Part shown: piece by piece, positions 35,533 to 48,828 of the stretch | Numbering within the stretch: the stretch's first letter is position 1 | How the letters are laid out: each line of letters starts with the position of its first letter | NCBI GenBank assembly: GCA_034359265.1 | Contig: CP136891.1 | Coordinates: 87,624,001 to 87,688,000, forward strand | Direction of reading: 5' to 3' | Source: Canna indica | Lineage: Eukaryota > Streptophyta > Magnoliopsida > Zingiberales > Cannaceae | DNA length: 64,000 nt | Translations under genes and position numbers: made by a program | Notes under the pieces: model-generated | Database searches by the model: none | Told to the model about the DNA's origin: nothing | What the model saw: the letters and a program-made list of their open reading frames with translations, nothing else

Positions 35533-38500
35533 ATGATTCTTCATTTTCTGCTGTTTGTCTTCTGCCTCATAAGTGGAAGTTTATCTGAAGAATCCCCAGA
35601 TGTTACAATCATAGTCAAAGGATCTGATCTAGTTGCCGAGATTGATGATACTTTTCTGTGTGCAACCCTTGATTGGTGGCCTCCTGAGAAGTGTAACTAC
35701 AATCAATGCCCATGGGGACAGGCATCTGTTCTAAACCTGGTATGTTTTCTCCATATGATCGTTCTAATTAGCAAGAACATACTTGATTGATCTACATTCT
35801 GCAGGAAATAGTAACTTAACTATCTTTTTTCATGGTTTTCTCAGAACTTGTCTCATCCAGTCCTAGCTAAATCCATTCAAGGTAATCACTTCTTTTTTAA
35901 TCCAGTTTATTTTAAATGGTCTTTTATTTTTTAAAATGTCATAAATCTTAGTCTTCGCGTTTACATCATTGAGATCATGATGATGATGACCACTTGATTT
36001 GTCCTTAAATTATGGAACAAAATGTTCATGTTTCATCACCTAGGAAAAATTACACCCTAAAAATCACTAGGTCCATTGAAGTAGCAATAAAATTGTGTAC
36101 CTTATTTTGGGTTTTTGCTTGTAAAATTTCAGCCTTTAATCACTTGCGGATACGAATCGGAGGGTCTTTGCAAGACCAAGTGGTGTATGGCGTCCCAAGT
36201 TTGGAGGATCAATGTCTTCCTTTTTCGAAGAAAAGTGGTGGTCTGTTTGGTTTTTCTCAAGGATGTTTGAGCCTAGAAAGATGGGATGAGCTGAACCTTC
36301 TATTTCAGAAGACAGGGTAGGTTTTATGTTGAAGTTTCATTCAGCTCTTAGTTTATTCATGCTAAATTGAGATAAAAATAATTGTCATGTGTTTCTTAAT
36401 GATCTCTGCTTTTGTTCCATTACTACACTTTGATATATCTTGTAAGTAATTATGGATGTTAAGCAATGACAACTAAATTCACAAGATGTAAGGAATAATT
36501 CTATCAATCTATATAATGTCTTTAACCACTATAAAAGGAAATATTTGATTATGTATACATAGTAGATTGCTATGGTTATATGAAATAGCGGTTGATTTTC
36601 TGTGGTTGCAGAGCGATAATCACATTTGGTCTTAATGCACTAATTGGGAGGCGCCGTGGAAATAAAGGTACGTGGACAGGTGATTGGAACTCCACAAATG
36701 CTCGTGATTTCATAGAGTACACAATTTCACAAGGATATCAAGTTGATTCATGGGAATTTGGTACGTATCCTCCTTTGTGATATCTTTCAAAAGAAAATTA
36801 ACCCATAAAAACATGAACACAACCTTCTTGATGCATCAGGAAATGAATTGAGCGGACAAGGTGTTGGTGCAAGGGTTAGTGCTAAACAATATGCAAAAGA
36901 TGTGATTGCCCTTAAAGCTCTTCTAAACGAGTTATATAGTGATTCCTACGAGCAACCATTGCTAGTTGCTCCTGGAGGATTCTTTGATCAGCAATGGTAT
37001 GCCCAGCTTCTGAATGATTCAGGTACAGGAGTTATTGACGCCATGACACATCATATATACAATCTAGGTGCAGGTGAGTGCCAAAATTTTCAATTGTAAA
37101 TTTTAGATGACATTTCTTTTTTTTTCTACTAAGTCTTTTTTCTGACTCTACATAAATGAAATCTTTTCTTGAAAAGACTGATTTTTGTGAACTATGTGAT
37201 GCCATCCATATCAACAACTTTCTTATATATATGTAAAATCTTTTACCTTGCTCCTTTTTTTTTCTTCCATCTTCATATAGGAATTTCTGGTAAAAGAATA
37301 GATTTGCAAGCTTATGTACTCATTAGAATCTCTATGCCTTTCCAAGTCATGGTAGAGGGTCTAATCGTAATAAGGAGCCACTGCTTAAAATTATTCGTTT
37401 AGTAATTTGAAACACCTTTTAGATGATGCAAACTAACAGTTTTCTTGATTTTGATTGGTCACTATAATGGTTTTAGATGGTGCAAATATAGCAATTTATA
37501 AATAATTATTTTTTATATAGCAATATCAATGAAGCAAGAGTGCAAATTTTGCATTATTTCACCAAACTAAATCTGTATACGCACTCATTGGTAGTTCCAT
37601 ATTTGGCATACACTTTTGCAGTTGATATTGCCATGAGTAAGATTTACATTTTTAATTCTTCAAAAAATGTCTATTTGAAATTCATTGGCACTATAAAACA
37701 TTTTGACCAAAATGATTTTAAAGAGAATGAAATGCAATACTTACTTACTTACACCTTCACCACTTACTCTTTGGCAAAAAAATCAGAAGTGTAAGATTGT
37801 TTGACATCTTCTGCAGGAGATGATTCCCGTATTGAGAGTAAAATACTGAATCCACAATACTTAAGTCGGATAACTGATACATTCAGAAATCTCCAACTGA
37901 CGATAGAAAGACACGGACCATGGTCTTCTGCTTGGGTTGGTGAATCTGGCGGTGCCTACAACAGTGGAAGTCGCCGTGTGTCAAATAAATTTCTCAACAG
38001 TTTTTGGTAATTACTTCTTTTCTTTTCAACTCCAATTTCTTATAGCAATTTAGATTAGCACTCACTTTCATATAATTTTAGGTACTTAGATCAACTTGGC
38101 ATGGCATCAAAGTACAACACCAAGGTCTATTGCAGACAGACCTTGATCGGTGGAAATTATGGTCTTCTTGATACAGACACCTTTGTACCAAATCCTGATT
38201 ACTACAGGCAAGATATGCATATCACGAACCAATTTATAGACTTATGCTTGAGAAACATGAAAGTACCTCAAGTCACTAGAGTACTAATCTTCCTTAATTT
38301 TTCTACCAGTGCTCTACTTTGGCATCGGCTAATGGGGAAAGGAGTTCTTTCCATCGATATCAGTGGCTCGTCATATTTACGAGCCTATGCTCATTGCAGC
38401 AAAGGAACGGTACAGATATGTTCACAATAGTGCTTGGTTATTTTCTGTACTAGTTCTGCTTAGTATGATGTTTTCAAAACATTTAAGCTTACACTAATTT

Positions 38501-39159
38501 TTTTCCACAACAATCTTCTTGTTCATTACTACCAGGAATTCATTTTTTCTTTGACTACAATTCAACTATAGAAACATTGGCCTTTAAAATGAGTGCAGCA
38601 TTCTGAAACTTTAGCCCACTTCTATCCCTAAATTTTCTTTGGCAGAAATCTTAACTGTGAAACAGTAAATTGTACTGAAAGCTTGTAAATTCAGATGTTC
38701 TCAAACCTGTGCCAGCTAAGAACTCAAGGACTTAACTCTAGTTAATAATGTGCTTGTCAATACTTACAGGAGGGTATCTCTCTGCTCTTGATCAACCTAA
38801 GCAAATCTACCAAGTTCAGTGTAACGGTGCGAAATGATCTCAATGTCATTCTCGCCGAGGGAGGAGGCATCCGAAGGGATAATCCTTTCGTCCGTAGTCT
38901 TAAAAGGACAGTTTCCTGGGTTGGCAGGAAAACATCAGATGAATCAGAAAACCGAAAGGAGTATCATCTTAGCGGAAATGATGGAAACTATCTGAGCCAA
39001 ACTGTGCTGTTGAATGGCACTCCTTTGGAGCTCACTGAAGATGGAGATATTCCAACTCTGGATCCTGTGTATGTCCCAGTCAACTCCCCTATAGATATAG
39101 ATCCTTTGTCTATTGCATTTGTGATTTTTCCCGAGTTCGAAGCTCAAGCTTGTACATGA
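35533..39159 (+). CDS. Heparanase-like beta-glucuronidase (GH79), nine coding exons, 538 aa
   Basis: Exons: 35533-35739, 35845-35881, 36133-36316, 36612-36760, 36840-37073, 37817-38006, 38082-38207, 38310-38409 and 38770-39159; phases join throughout. Residues 1 to about 18 (MILHFLLFVFCLISG) are a signal peptide, so it is secreted. The body matches plant heparanase-like proteins 1-3: LDWWPPEKCNYNQCPWG, LRIRIGGSLQD, ITFGLNAL, WEFGNELSG and WVGESGG. In GH79 the Glu of the NE motif (Glu195) is the acid/base and the Glu of GESGG (Glu313) the nucleophile; both are present. The C-terminus LSIAFVIFPEFEA is also typical. Expected role: removing glucuronic acid from cell-wall arabinogalactan proteins; this is family knowledge. 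Intron 7 begins with GC instead of GT. Intron 5 is the longest (743 bp). It lies tail to tail with a GAUT gene. Confidence 0.92.
38208..38309 (+). other. GC-AG intron 7 of the GH79 gene
   Basis: The exon ends TACTACAG and the intron begins GCAAGATATG; it ends TTCTACCAG. Joining across it gives the conserved YYSALLWHRLMG with correct phase, whereas no GT donor nearby does. AG|GCAAG is the strong form expected of GC donors. Confidence 0.85.
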
Positions 39160-40250
39160 TGAGTTTGCACAACTTAATGATGTATCTTGTTGTATATGAT
39201 AGCTAATTCGTTGGTGTCAATCTTATATTGTATAACAGCTTCATCAAGGGAACAAATAAGTTCTTTATTTGAGTAAATAAGATTCAAGATTGAAAGTCAC
39301 TTTGATTTGGTTAAATAGCTAATTCGTTGTGTCAATCTTGTACATAAGTATATTATTTTGGAAAAGAATTGCCCTAATCTAGTATATATATGTTCCTAGA
39401 CAACAAAAGAGTTGCTTTGATTTGGTTAGTTCTACCGGAAAAGAAACACAAGAACTATTTTGTTCAAGCTACATTGAAGAATAAAACTTTCGAGAACCCT
39501 TTCAGAGTAAAAAGATCTCAAGTTTTATTCAAATAGAACTTGGCATTGCATGGGAAATATCAACTTTAACTACAAGCTGCTTAGTTAAGAGGTTTCAACA
39601 TGGCCACAAACATTGAGCACAAAGGCACCTGTGACAGTAAATATAGGGGTCTTCCGAGGGAAGAAACAATTGATCACACTGTGGAAGACAACTGACCATT
39701 TGGTGAGGTCTAAGCAAAAGAATTAACTGCACATTTCCATATATTTGGAATAAAAGACATTTTACCCTAATGTTCCCCATTGTTCAAGGGGTTACTGTCA
39801 AAGTAAATACCACGGCCTCTAAATTTGAGGACAAATGAAGAACCACAAAAAAGTTAAAGGTAATATTAATCAATAAACTCAAAATAAAAGAGACAAAAGG
39901 AGATGATCTCGAGCGTGTAAGACAATCTAATATTGGCTTCAGTATGGACCCGGTCATCTGATTTGATGCTCCACCATTAGCAGTATGAAGAACATCATCA
40001 ATGGTTCCAAAACAGGGTAATACACCCTCCAGTACCTTTAATATGACAATACTGAATTACTATCTTACAGAATGAATAGAATCTTCCACAGCGCAGAAAC
40101 ACGGCCACTTGAGTAAATAGATTGGCGAGGATTCTGTCCATTTTGACTGCACTGCTACGGTAATTGAATTCTTGATTTGCTCAGTGGATGCTCAAATCTT
40201 GAGCAAAAACTGAGCCATCAATTTATCTCTACTATTACTTCCCTGCTTAT
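39160..40250. other. Shared 3' space between convergent GH79 and GAUT genes
   Basis: Contains both 3'UTRs. Two related short stretches, TAGCTAATTCGTTG..GTCAATCTT, occur at about 39201-39225 and 39317-39341, a small local duplication. No other gene is seen. Confidence 0.5.
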
Positions 40251-43200
40251 TTATACTGCCAAATTTTCTGGTAATAATTGTGGCTCCAAGATGTGGCAGT
40301 TCCTAATGAAGTCGTTTGAATAGTTTACATGCTTCGTCCAAAATGGCTGGAGATGTTTATATGCAATCTCCAGCCACGGCTTGCATTGCCCATTGTAGTG
40401 TATCACTGCAGCCTTCCTTGCACTATGAAGGTCTGTCATTTCCTGATAGCCCAAGCCTAGCATATGCCACGATGGGTCGATAGGATGCACATGACCTCTG
40501 AATGCTATGAGAGCTGGCGGCAATGTTCCAAGCTTCCACAGTTTCAGATCTAACTTCAAATTCTGATGTCAAATAAGATACGAATAAACTTAGTTCATCA
40601 GTAAGTTGGAGCTCTTGAAAGAGAAAGGAAAGAAAAATTAGGAGAGAAGAAAACAAATGATGATACATGAATAAGTTCAAAACATTACCTCGAGCTCTTG
40701 AAGAAAAGGAAAGAAAATTAGGAGAGATGAAAACAAATTATGATACACAAATAAGTTCAAACATTACCTCCTTCACCCAATAGTGGTATGTTTCTCGAAT
40801 GCTTGTCTTCCTCCAGGCATTTAAATCAAATATGTTCATCCCATATGCCCATGCACACTCATTAGGATCCAATTTATTGGCTATGAGGGGGTGTGAGAAG
40901 TTGAAGTACGTTCTGAAACGCTTAGCCATCACCCACTTATCATCACCTCTGCAAGTTTCCACAGCACCGTTTACTTTTCCAGAAAGATTAATCTCCCATA
41001 ATGGTGACAAGTCCCGTTGAACAACAACATCATCATCAAGAAACACCACCTTGTTGAGGTTTGGAAAGAGCTGTACAATTTGTTAGAAAGAACAAATTGT
41101 CACATTTTTTCAGAAAAGTCGCTTGGTCTCCAAGAGGCCTAGGTGGACCTTTCACATATATAGGTATTAGTGCCATAGATTGAATCTAGTAACTCATCTA
41201 TTTATTAATTTTTTGGACTATAACCTATTTTAGATAGGGTTTTAACTATGAATTTGTTTTTGCACTAGCTGCGTGTAAAGCTCATGCAGAAAAGAAAAAA
41301 AAAAGAATTTCTCATTGAAAGTTACAATACTCCAAAGATACTATAGTGAAATGTCCAAAAAGCTTAAAGTTGGTCTAGGGTTCAGTTGAAAAGAAAAATT
41401 ATTCCTAAGGTTTATATTTAAAAGAGATCTGCATTCATCCTGCTAAATAAAATATTTCTTCTCTCCCATCTGAGGAAAGATCCAAAAGGACTTTGGAAAT
41501 GGTGAGCGCTAAGTGGACGTGCACTCATGTGGGTGGTTTATATGTTTTAACCATCAGCTCTACCAAAATAACCATTTATTTTAGTGCTAGTTCTCACGAA
41601 TCATCTCAATTGTAAAACCTTAATCACAATATTAGCAAAAATGTCATAGTGTAAGGGATTTCAGAAACAGATATTAGTTTACCTCAGGCAAGTAGATGCG
41701 CAGATGGTTGAGCAGAGAAATGTATTTCGGGCTTCTAGCTTGCAGTTTGGAAGAAAAAACCCTTGGATTTTCACTAATGTTGGTGGCCAGAATGGGATTA
41801 CCATGGTAGTGATTTCTAACACCATGGTGATCTTCAATAGCTTCAAGAACAGGTACATTCTCTCTTGTTAACCAGTCAAATTGGTGAGCACCTTTCACCT
41901 CAATCACAGCAGGGGAAAGTGGATTCAAGGCAAACCATGAATGCATACCCGGGAAAGTTTTCTTGTCAGTTATGACATGGAAGACAACCCTTTCAGGCTG
42001 TGATGAAGACCTTACAACTGAAGAAACCACAACAGAGGCTGCCAGAATATTATCAGTGGCTAGAACAAAATGATGATAAGAGTTGTCAGATAGTAAAGGT
42101 AGCAATTCTGCTGGTGGTAACTGTTTACGAGCTCGAGCATTGGATGAATATTCATCAGTCAAACGCAATGAGAGACAATGCATGCCTTTAGGAATAGTAG
42201 TTGCAGCAAAATGTTTGTGCAGTTGTTCTGCCAGTCTTGATCTTTTTACCTCCCTGTCCATATTTTCCATCTGCATGTATTAAACAAGTGAGAAAATAGA
42301 ATACTCATTGCTACCTAATAACTGGTTTAAATGGTTTAGCATCCATAACCAGTTTTTAAGAATGAGCAGAAATGCTAGATTTAGTTGAAATTACAGATAA
42401 ATAAAAAAGAATAAATAAAAAATATATTTACATGAAGGTTAAGGTTGTTGACAGATTTTCCTCCATCTAATAATCTTTTCTTAACGAAAGCAAGTCTAAG
42501 TTTTCTTCAATATAATGGGATAGTCAAACTTATAATGCAAAATTATCTAACAATATTGTTGATTTTCATGTGATGTTGTGGATCTGGTCAAGAATATTCC
42601 ATGCATGTTTATGATAGACAAGCGCAGTCTTAGCTGCATTGTGCAAGAAAAGTTGAAATTGGCTACATAAAGGATTTTTTAAACCCATATCTTATTTTCA
42701 AACCAAATCCACTAAGACTCATGTAAGTTCACCATAAATGTGTATTTATTGTTATTTTGATAAAAAGGTAGACCACAGAAATAAAGCAAAACTTTCAAAA
42801 GATAGATCCAACAATCCTTTAGGGCATGTGAAGCATGTTTGTTTCACATAATAAAGAAGGTTAGGATAAGGGATAATTATCTTCCATTAGTTTGGTGTCT
42901 CAATTATAAGGAGATAGAATTAGAAGAATATAAAATTGATGTTAGAAGATATAAAATTGATTTTATACCAGATAAAAAAATTATATTCAACCCCCTCTCA
43001 TTTCTTATCCTTCTCTAATTCTATCCTATTTAATGAAATAAACGGACCATTAGAGTATAACATTATTGGAATTGTTCAATGGATAACCTGGGCTTATGGA
43101 ATAATTAATTTATAATGACACAATATATCTAAATGAAGATATTGTGATTCAGACAATAATCAGGAATAAAGTTAATGCATATCTTCTATTTTGTCCAGGA

Positions 43201-44409
43201 AAGAAATATACAGATTAATTATATAAGAATAGTGATCTACATACCGTTGCCTTCAACCTTATAGCAAATGTCTTGGCATCGTATTGGTTATTCTTCATGT
43301 CAGAAATAAACTCACTAAATGATTCTGGCAATTTCGGGCCAACAGGAATCTCCTCAGAGTTTATTTGGTCAAGTATCTCGTATAAGTCTTTGACAAGCTT
43401 CTGTAAATATTCATGCGATTCAAATTAAAATGAGAGAGAGAGAGAGAGATCTCCAAGCATCCTGAAGTTAGACATCAAAGAACAAAAATCATTACCTCAG
43501 AATCACCACCACTGCCCTTACCAAGAAAACTCGGAGCTATCCGCCTCCCTAAACAGTCTGAAGCACAAAAGAATAACAAAGGCATTTTTTATATTAGCTC
43601 ATGCATTAAAGGTTGGAAAATAGATTAGCAGATTAAGGAAATTTACTAATAGCAACAAAGTCAAAGTGACTCAGATTTTATTGCAACAGAGAAATACAAA
43701 TAAAAATATACATCAACTAATTAAGCAGATATAGAAGAAGGAAGAACCAATGCATTTCAAGACAAATCTTGTCAGAACTAATCTTGAAATCAATCAACAA
43801 GATCTCAGAAAGTAATAACATGTAAAACCAAGTTCAAATTCGTTAAATTCTTGCAGAAGTAAAATAAAGTAGCTTCTACTAGAAATAAATTCAAGGATTA
43901 GAGTTCCATTAAGCAACTACAATTTACAATGTGCAAACCTATTGTTCAACTTAAGAAGACAAATCAAGGGTCGCAACCAAAAGTAGACCCAATTATTAAA
44001 CCTGGATCAAGAGTAAGTACCAAATTAGCATTTGCAGCAACTTAAAGTTTGAGAACCATGGAATGCCAATTATTACTATTTCAATCACAAAAAGTCTAAT
44101 CTTGCATTGCCAGATTCATCAGCACCGACACAACCAATCCAAGGTATCCAATCCCAACCTTTTTCGAGAAACAGACGAAGGAGGCTTCCGAAACCTACCG
44201 AAGGAGGAGCACTTGTTGACGCCCTCAAGGGTGACGACGGCCGTGAGGATGAAGACAAAGGGCAGGAGAAAGGCGAGGACGAGGACGGTGTGGAAGACGG
44301 TCCGGAAGGAGATGTGGCGGGCAATGCCTTTCAGTTTCATTAAGTCGAGTAACCCATGGGTGCTCGATATCGTGATGCTTCTCATGCTAGGCGAGAGCCC
44401 AATCTGCAT
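40251..44409 (-). CDS. GAUT13/14-like galacturonosyltransferase (GT8), six exons, 543 aa
   Basis: Exons on the minus strand: 44409-44199, 43557-43496, 43400-43245, 42270-41683, 41070-40768 and 40562-40251; phases agree. The start MQIGLSPSMRSITISS matches GAUT13/14. Residues 39-61 form a single membrane anchor (type II, Golgi). The catalytic GT8 part has NSYHHFVLATDNILAASVVV, KVVFLDDDVVVQRDL (Asp351-353, the metal-binding DxD) and HYNGQCKPW (495-503). Length is close to Arabidopsis GAUT13/14 (about 530). GAUT enzymes add galacturonic acid to pectin; this clade is best known from pollen tube walls. Both are family knowledge. GAUT12 is less likely because the N-terminal signature fits 13/14. The intron between exons 3 and 4 hosts a Tourist-like MITE. 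Confidence 0.93.
42822..43049. mobile_element. Tourist-like MITE in a GAUT intron
   Basis: The 228-bp unit lies between TTA (42819-42821) and TTA (43050-43052), the PIF/Harbinger target. Ends are imperfectly inverted: GTTTGTTTCACATAATAAA on the left and the inverse of GTTTATTTCATTAAATAGG on the right; AGGATAAG and its inverse CTTATCCT recur inside. It is wholly intronic. Confidence 0.5.
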
Positions 44410-45378
44410 CGTCGTCGTAGCCGACGCCGCCGCACTCGCCGCTGCCCGCCGCCGACCCTCGCCGCTACTGCCGTCAGATTCGCGCCCCGCAACAGCTCTA
44501 AGCAAAAGGACATGCTAGCGACCCGCCGGAGCGGCAATATAATGCATCACCAGAGAATCCCGAGGTGGAGATCGCGCTATCAGAGACTACAAGATCGGAT
44601 TTTGCGTGCGTTTCATGATCCCGCATTGGGTTTCCAATGGAAAAAATGTACCAAAAAGGAAATTTTTTAGAGATTTTTATCGAATTTTCCTTGTCAATTT
44701 GAGCTCCTAGATGGCAAACCACAAGAGAGAGGGGCAAAGCAAAAGCCAAAAGGAGAGGAAATTTTGGTGGTATAATAATTGCAAAAATTTCTCAAGCTTT
44801 TTTACATATTGATTTGTTAATAAGCAAGTAAGAAAAATAAAACAAATATGGAAAGAAATTAAAACAAAATAAGGAAGATGAGATGAGAGGGAAGGAAGGA
44901 AGGAAAGGAGGAAGGTGAGATGGAGTAGTAATTGACCTAAGGGGGGGAGGAAGAGGTAGATATTGTTAGATTTTGGACCCTACTTGTTGCAGTCTCTCTA
45001 GGCCTTGGTAGCTTTGTGGGTACTCCTGCACTGGGGATGTATATTATGAAGAGGTGTTTGACTTGGATTCTTGCCTTGGACTTGTAACTTATTGTGTTAT
45101 GTAGTGCATTTATGGCATGTTTAGGAATATATAATTATATATTTTGTGGAAGGGAAATTGATCCATTATTTTCATGATTTTTAATATATTTATGTTATTT
45201 TCATCATTCATAATTTCTTCAAATTTGGTTATAAAAGTGAATGATTAATAATTGAGTGTTGAATTTTGGAATGCTAATTATGTTATGTCATACTTTTAAT
45301 TTATAATTTTGAATTACTAACTAAGCTCTTAATACCGATAAATTATATATGAGGATTAACATTTTATATATTTGGCAT
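44410..45378 (-). promoter_or_regulatory. 5' leader and upstream region of the GAUT gene
   Basis: On the minus strand 44410-44560 is GC-rich and in-frame with the coding exon, but the family start is the internal ATG at 44409, so it is likely 5'UTR. From about 44650 upstream it is AT- and GA-rich promoter or spacer. No TATA box stands out. Confidence 0.4.
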
Positions 45379-45387
45379 TATATACAA

Positions 45388-45854
45388 GAGTTAAGGATAA
45401 TTTTTGCCCTCGAACTATTAAAAATAAGATAAAAATATTTTTAAACTCTTCTTTAGTTAATTTTTACTCTTAAATAAACGAAAATAGTTGAAAACTACTC
45501 TCGAATTATTAGAAATTGATAAAAATATTCTTAAACTTTTTTTGATAGACTTTTTACCCTTAGACAAATTAAAATAGTTAAAAATACCAGTAATTTTACC
45601 TATGTCTAAAGGTAGAAAAAAAAAAATTCTTAGAAATGGTTAAAAATACTAGTATATTTCAATTATTTTCGTTTGTCCAAGGGTAAAAAATCTATCAAAA
45701 AATAAGTTTATGAGTATTTTTACTCATTTCTAATAGTTTGTGAGTATTTTTCAACAATTTTCTTTTGTTTAAGAGTAAAAATAAACCAAAGAAGAGTCTA
45801 TGGATATTTTTATCATATTTTTAATAGTTCGAAAGCAAAAATCACTCTTAACCC
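45388..45854. mobile_element. Mutator-type MITE with perfect 9-bp target duplication, copy 2
   Basis: TATATACAA occurs at 45379-45387 and 45855-45863. The 467-bp unit starts GAGTTAAGGATAATTTTTGC and ends in the inverse of GGGTTAAGAGTGATTTTTGC; its two halves are near reverse complements. Sequence and internal order match copy 1 at 22160-22587. A 9-bp duplication with long inverted ends points to the Mutator superfamily. Confidence 0.88.
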
Positions 45855-45863
45855 TATATACAA

Positions 45864-46196
45864 TATTTTTTATTTTAGAGTTAGATCTAAGTTTAATTAA
45901 CTGAGTCCAATGGATTTCGATGGAAGTAAGATTCTTGGATCATCCAAATGCACATCAAGATGTTGATATCCATAGTCGATCAAATCGAGATTGAGCTCGA
46001 GTGGAGCAATGCGATTAAACACTTGCAAAAAGAAATCGTTAGGATATAACTCATTCGGACTCCCCTTGATGCCTAAGTTAGACCTAATAGTTTTTATAAG
46101 GTGGAACAAGAACTAGATTCGTAGCTCGTTAATGTTTCCAATTTGTATGCTAATTTTGATAATTATATTATTCCTTGATGGGTCAAGACTATAATA
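45864..46196. other. Short spacer between MITEs
   Basis: No gene recognised. A 70-codon open frame on the minus strand at 45897-46109 matches no family I know. Confidence 0.5.
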
Positions 46197-46396
46197 GTAT
46201 GTTTGCTTCATTAGATAGAATATGATAGGATTGGATAATAAATGTGGATGAATTAGATATAAATTTTTTAAATCCAGTATACATCCGATATAATATCAAT
46301 TTTATATTTATTTTCTTTTAATTCATGCACTAAACAAACAATGGATATTAATTCATTTTTTATCGTATCTTTTTTTATCCTATAAAGCAAACATGC
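46197..46396. mobile_element. Probable small MITE
   Basis: The ends GTATGTTTGCTTCA and the inverse of GCATGTTTGCTTTA form a short terminal repeat around 200 bp. It resembles the intronic MITE at 42822-43049 in style. The target duplication was not resolved. Confidence 0.4.
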
Positions 46397-48434
46397 ATTA
46401 TAGGTGTATAATCGAACAATTGACTGTTCTACACGATCTAGCTAGGGAGAAAATTACGTCGATTATTGAGCAGTTGATTGAGGAATTATCAAAAATGCTC
46501 TTATCAAACTAAATTTTAGATTCATTCATCTAATAATATTAAATCACATGATGAATAAAGAAATGGAGAGGAATTGATATTATATATATATATATACAAA
46601 AATTGGCACCGACAACAAGGTAGCCATGTGAAAATGATCGGATTTGTAATTGCTCTGTTTCCACTAGGGCTTACATCATCCAAGTGCTATAGTTGATGAT
46701 GATGATGCACCCATCACCAAATGTTGTGGTAAGGTTTTCATGGTATTCATTAAATCCTAAAAATAAATGCAATTATATCTTATATGAAAAAAATACTCAT
46801 TTTATTAAATTTTTAATTAATTTTAGATGAATCTGTTAACTTATTAATAAATTTATTAACCTAGTAATTTATTTTCACGGGTAAATAAATTTGTTAAGAG
46901 TTAACAACTTCATTCGGAATAAATAAAAAATTGATAAAAAATTATGAAATGTATAATATATATATATACATATATATATTAAAGAAACTTTTAAATTAGT
47001 AAATATGATAATGTTAGTATGATTTAGGGTTCGAATCTTAGTATGATCACCTACTGTGACTTTCTATTTATATATATATATAAACATTAAAGAGGTAAAG
47101 TGAATGTTGAGAAAGTTGAGAAGATTTTTGTAATTCAAAAGAACGATGCGTCTATTTTAAGATAGCCAGAGAAATGGTATATGATTTTGTTTCTATAATT
47201 TATAATGTTATATTAGTGAAAAAAATGTCTATGAAGAAATTATCATATCAAAATATAAGATTTAATATTTTATATATATATATATAGGATGTGTTTTATT
47301 TTTTTTGAACAAGAAAAAACTTTTACAATATATCTAAATACTTTATATAATTTTTGGTCTTATATATGTTTGATATATTAATTTTTCAGAAATAACATTT
47401 TGCATTTTGAATCTAATTTACATTTTTACTAATACTTGTATGTATAATTTATTAGATTGGTCACTTATAATTGATATGTCTCTAAAGTTTTTAGGGACAA
47501 ATAATTGACCTATAAAGTCATATAACACTGTCTCACTGTGCCATTTGTATTGTAATTTAAATTATTAATCAATTGTGTGATTAAACTTGTATACATCACA
47601 AAAAAAAAAAAAAGTATAAGGTAAAGCAATTATGAGGCAAGTAATGCTTAGTAAAATAATATTTTAAAAAATAAAATCAAAATAATATACTAAAAATCTT
47701 TCTTAATTGTTACAAATGAATAAAAAATAATGATTTTAATTAATTAAGTTAATTACTTGGCACCCATGGGTTAAGGTTGGAAAATGTTTGCAATTATGAA
47801 CTAAAAAAAGGTATTTTGTGCAAAATAGAAAATAAATGATCAAGATTGCAGGTAGTAGAATTGAGTACTTGGGGAAATCTCATGGCTGTCTCTTTCTTCA
47901 GTCCCTTTCAATGGCTAGGGTTTACAGATTGGATCATTTTTTTTGTGACATGATAATCAATGAGGCAGGTGCATGAATCACACAATTAATGTACTTTACA
48001 CATCTTGTTGCATTTGGTGTATATGGTTTCTAATTAGGGTTAATTAATTTCACATTAACATCATAATTGTTTCCTCTCTTTTTTCATGCCAAATGTAATT
48101 TATTTTATCTCAATTTCAATTTATGTTATTCAGTTTTTCATCAAAATGTTTCACTTATCTTGTATGTATTTTTTTTAAAAAAACAATATGCAAAATGTGA
48201 TTATATATATATATAGCTAGCTACTCCAATCTGCTTGATTTTGAGATTTTTTTACTTTAATTAATAAAATTAATGAGACAATAACAAATAGAAGAATGTA
48301 ATTGCAGATATAAAAGGGTTCATAATGCAAATTTCTTTATAATTCATGCCAAAATAAACATCTATTAAGTAATAAGTTGCATTTGGATGAAAGTTTTTAG
48401 GTTAGTTTTTATAATATTTTAATTTAAGTTAATT
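46397..48434. other. AT-rich intergenic spacer
   Basis: No gene seen. Several (TA)n runs (near 46580-46598, 46958-46978, 47072-47084 and 47272-47284). The stretch TTAGGGTTCGAATCTTAG near 47023 looks like a tRNA T-arm but has no tRNA around it. Confidence 0.55.
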
Positions 48435-48575
48435 TGTAGTACATCAATTTAGTCTGCATTGAAAATATATTAAATATTGTGTTGATTAATAATAATTGAT
48501 TATTTTATTATTATCAATTTTAATTTAAGCATTTTAATTAGATCGACATGAGCTTGTTAAGTTGATGAGCTCAAA
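48435..48575 (+). mobile_element. Diverged LTR-like fragment related to the TRIM at 48829
   Basis: Starts TGTAGTACATC and shares with the LTR at 48829-48999 the order GTGTTG, then GCATTTTAATTAGA and GTTGATGAGCTC-like sequence. It is old and partial, with no flanking duplication found. Confidence 0.35.
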
Positions 48576-48828
48576 CTCAAGACTTTGATGCCTAGACGTC
48601 GAACTACCAAGCTCGGTGAAGCATATCATTATCATATTGTATATATAATCAAAAGATGTGATAATAAATGAGCTAATTAAGGGGTCATCTCTCAATTTAT
48701 AATTTTATCAAATCTATGATGCCTATGTTTTATGTTTTCAAACATCTAATCTAAAAAATTGATCAACTTGCACAACTGGTCCACAATTTAGATTCATTAT
48801 ATTCCAAAATCTAATTATTAATACTAGG

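Noticed and set aside
44410..44505. N-terminal extension of the GAUT protein (MLRAVAGRESDG)
   Set aside because: Family members start at the internal MQ..SPSMRS; the extension is Ala/Gly-rich leader sequence in frame by chance.
47020..47045. tRNA-like GGTTCGAATC motif
   Set aside because: No acceptor stem, D-arm or anticodon arm can be formed around it.
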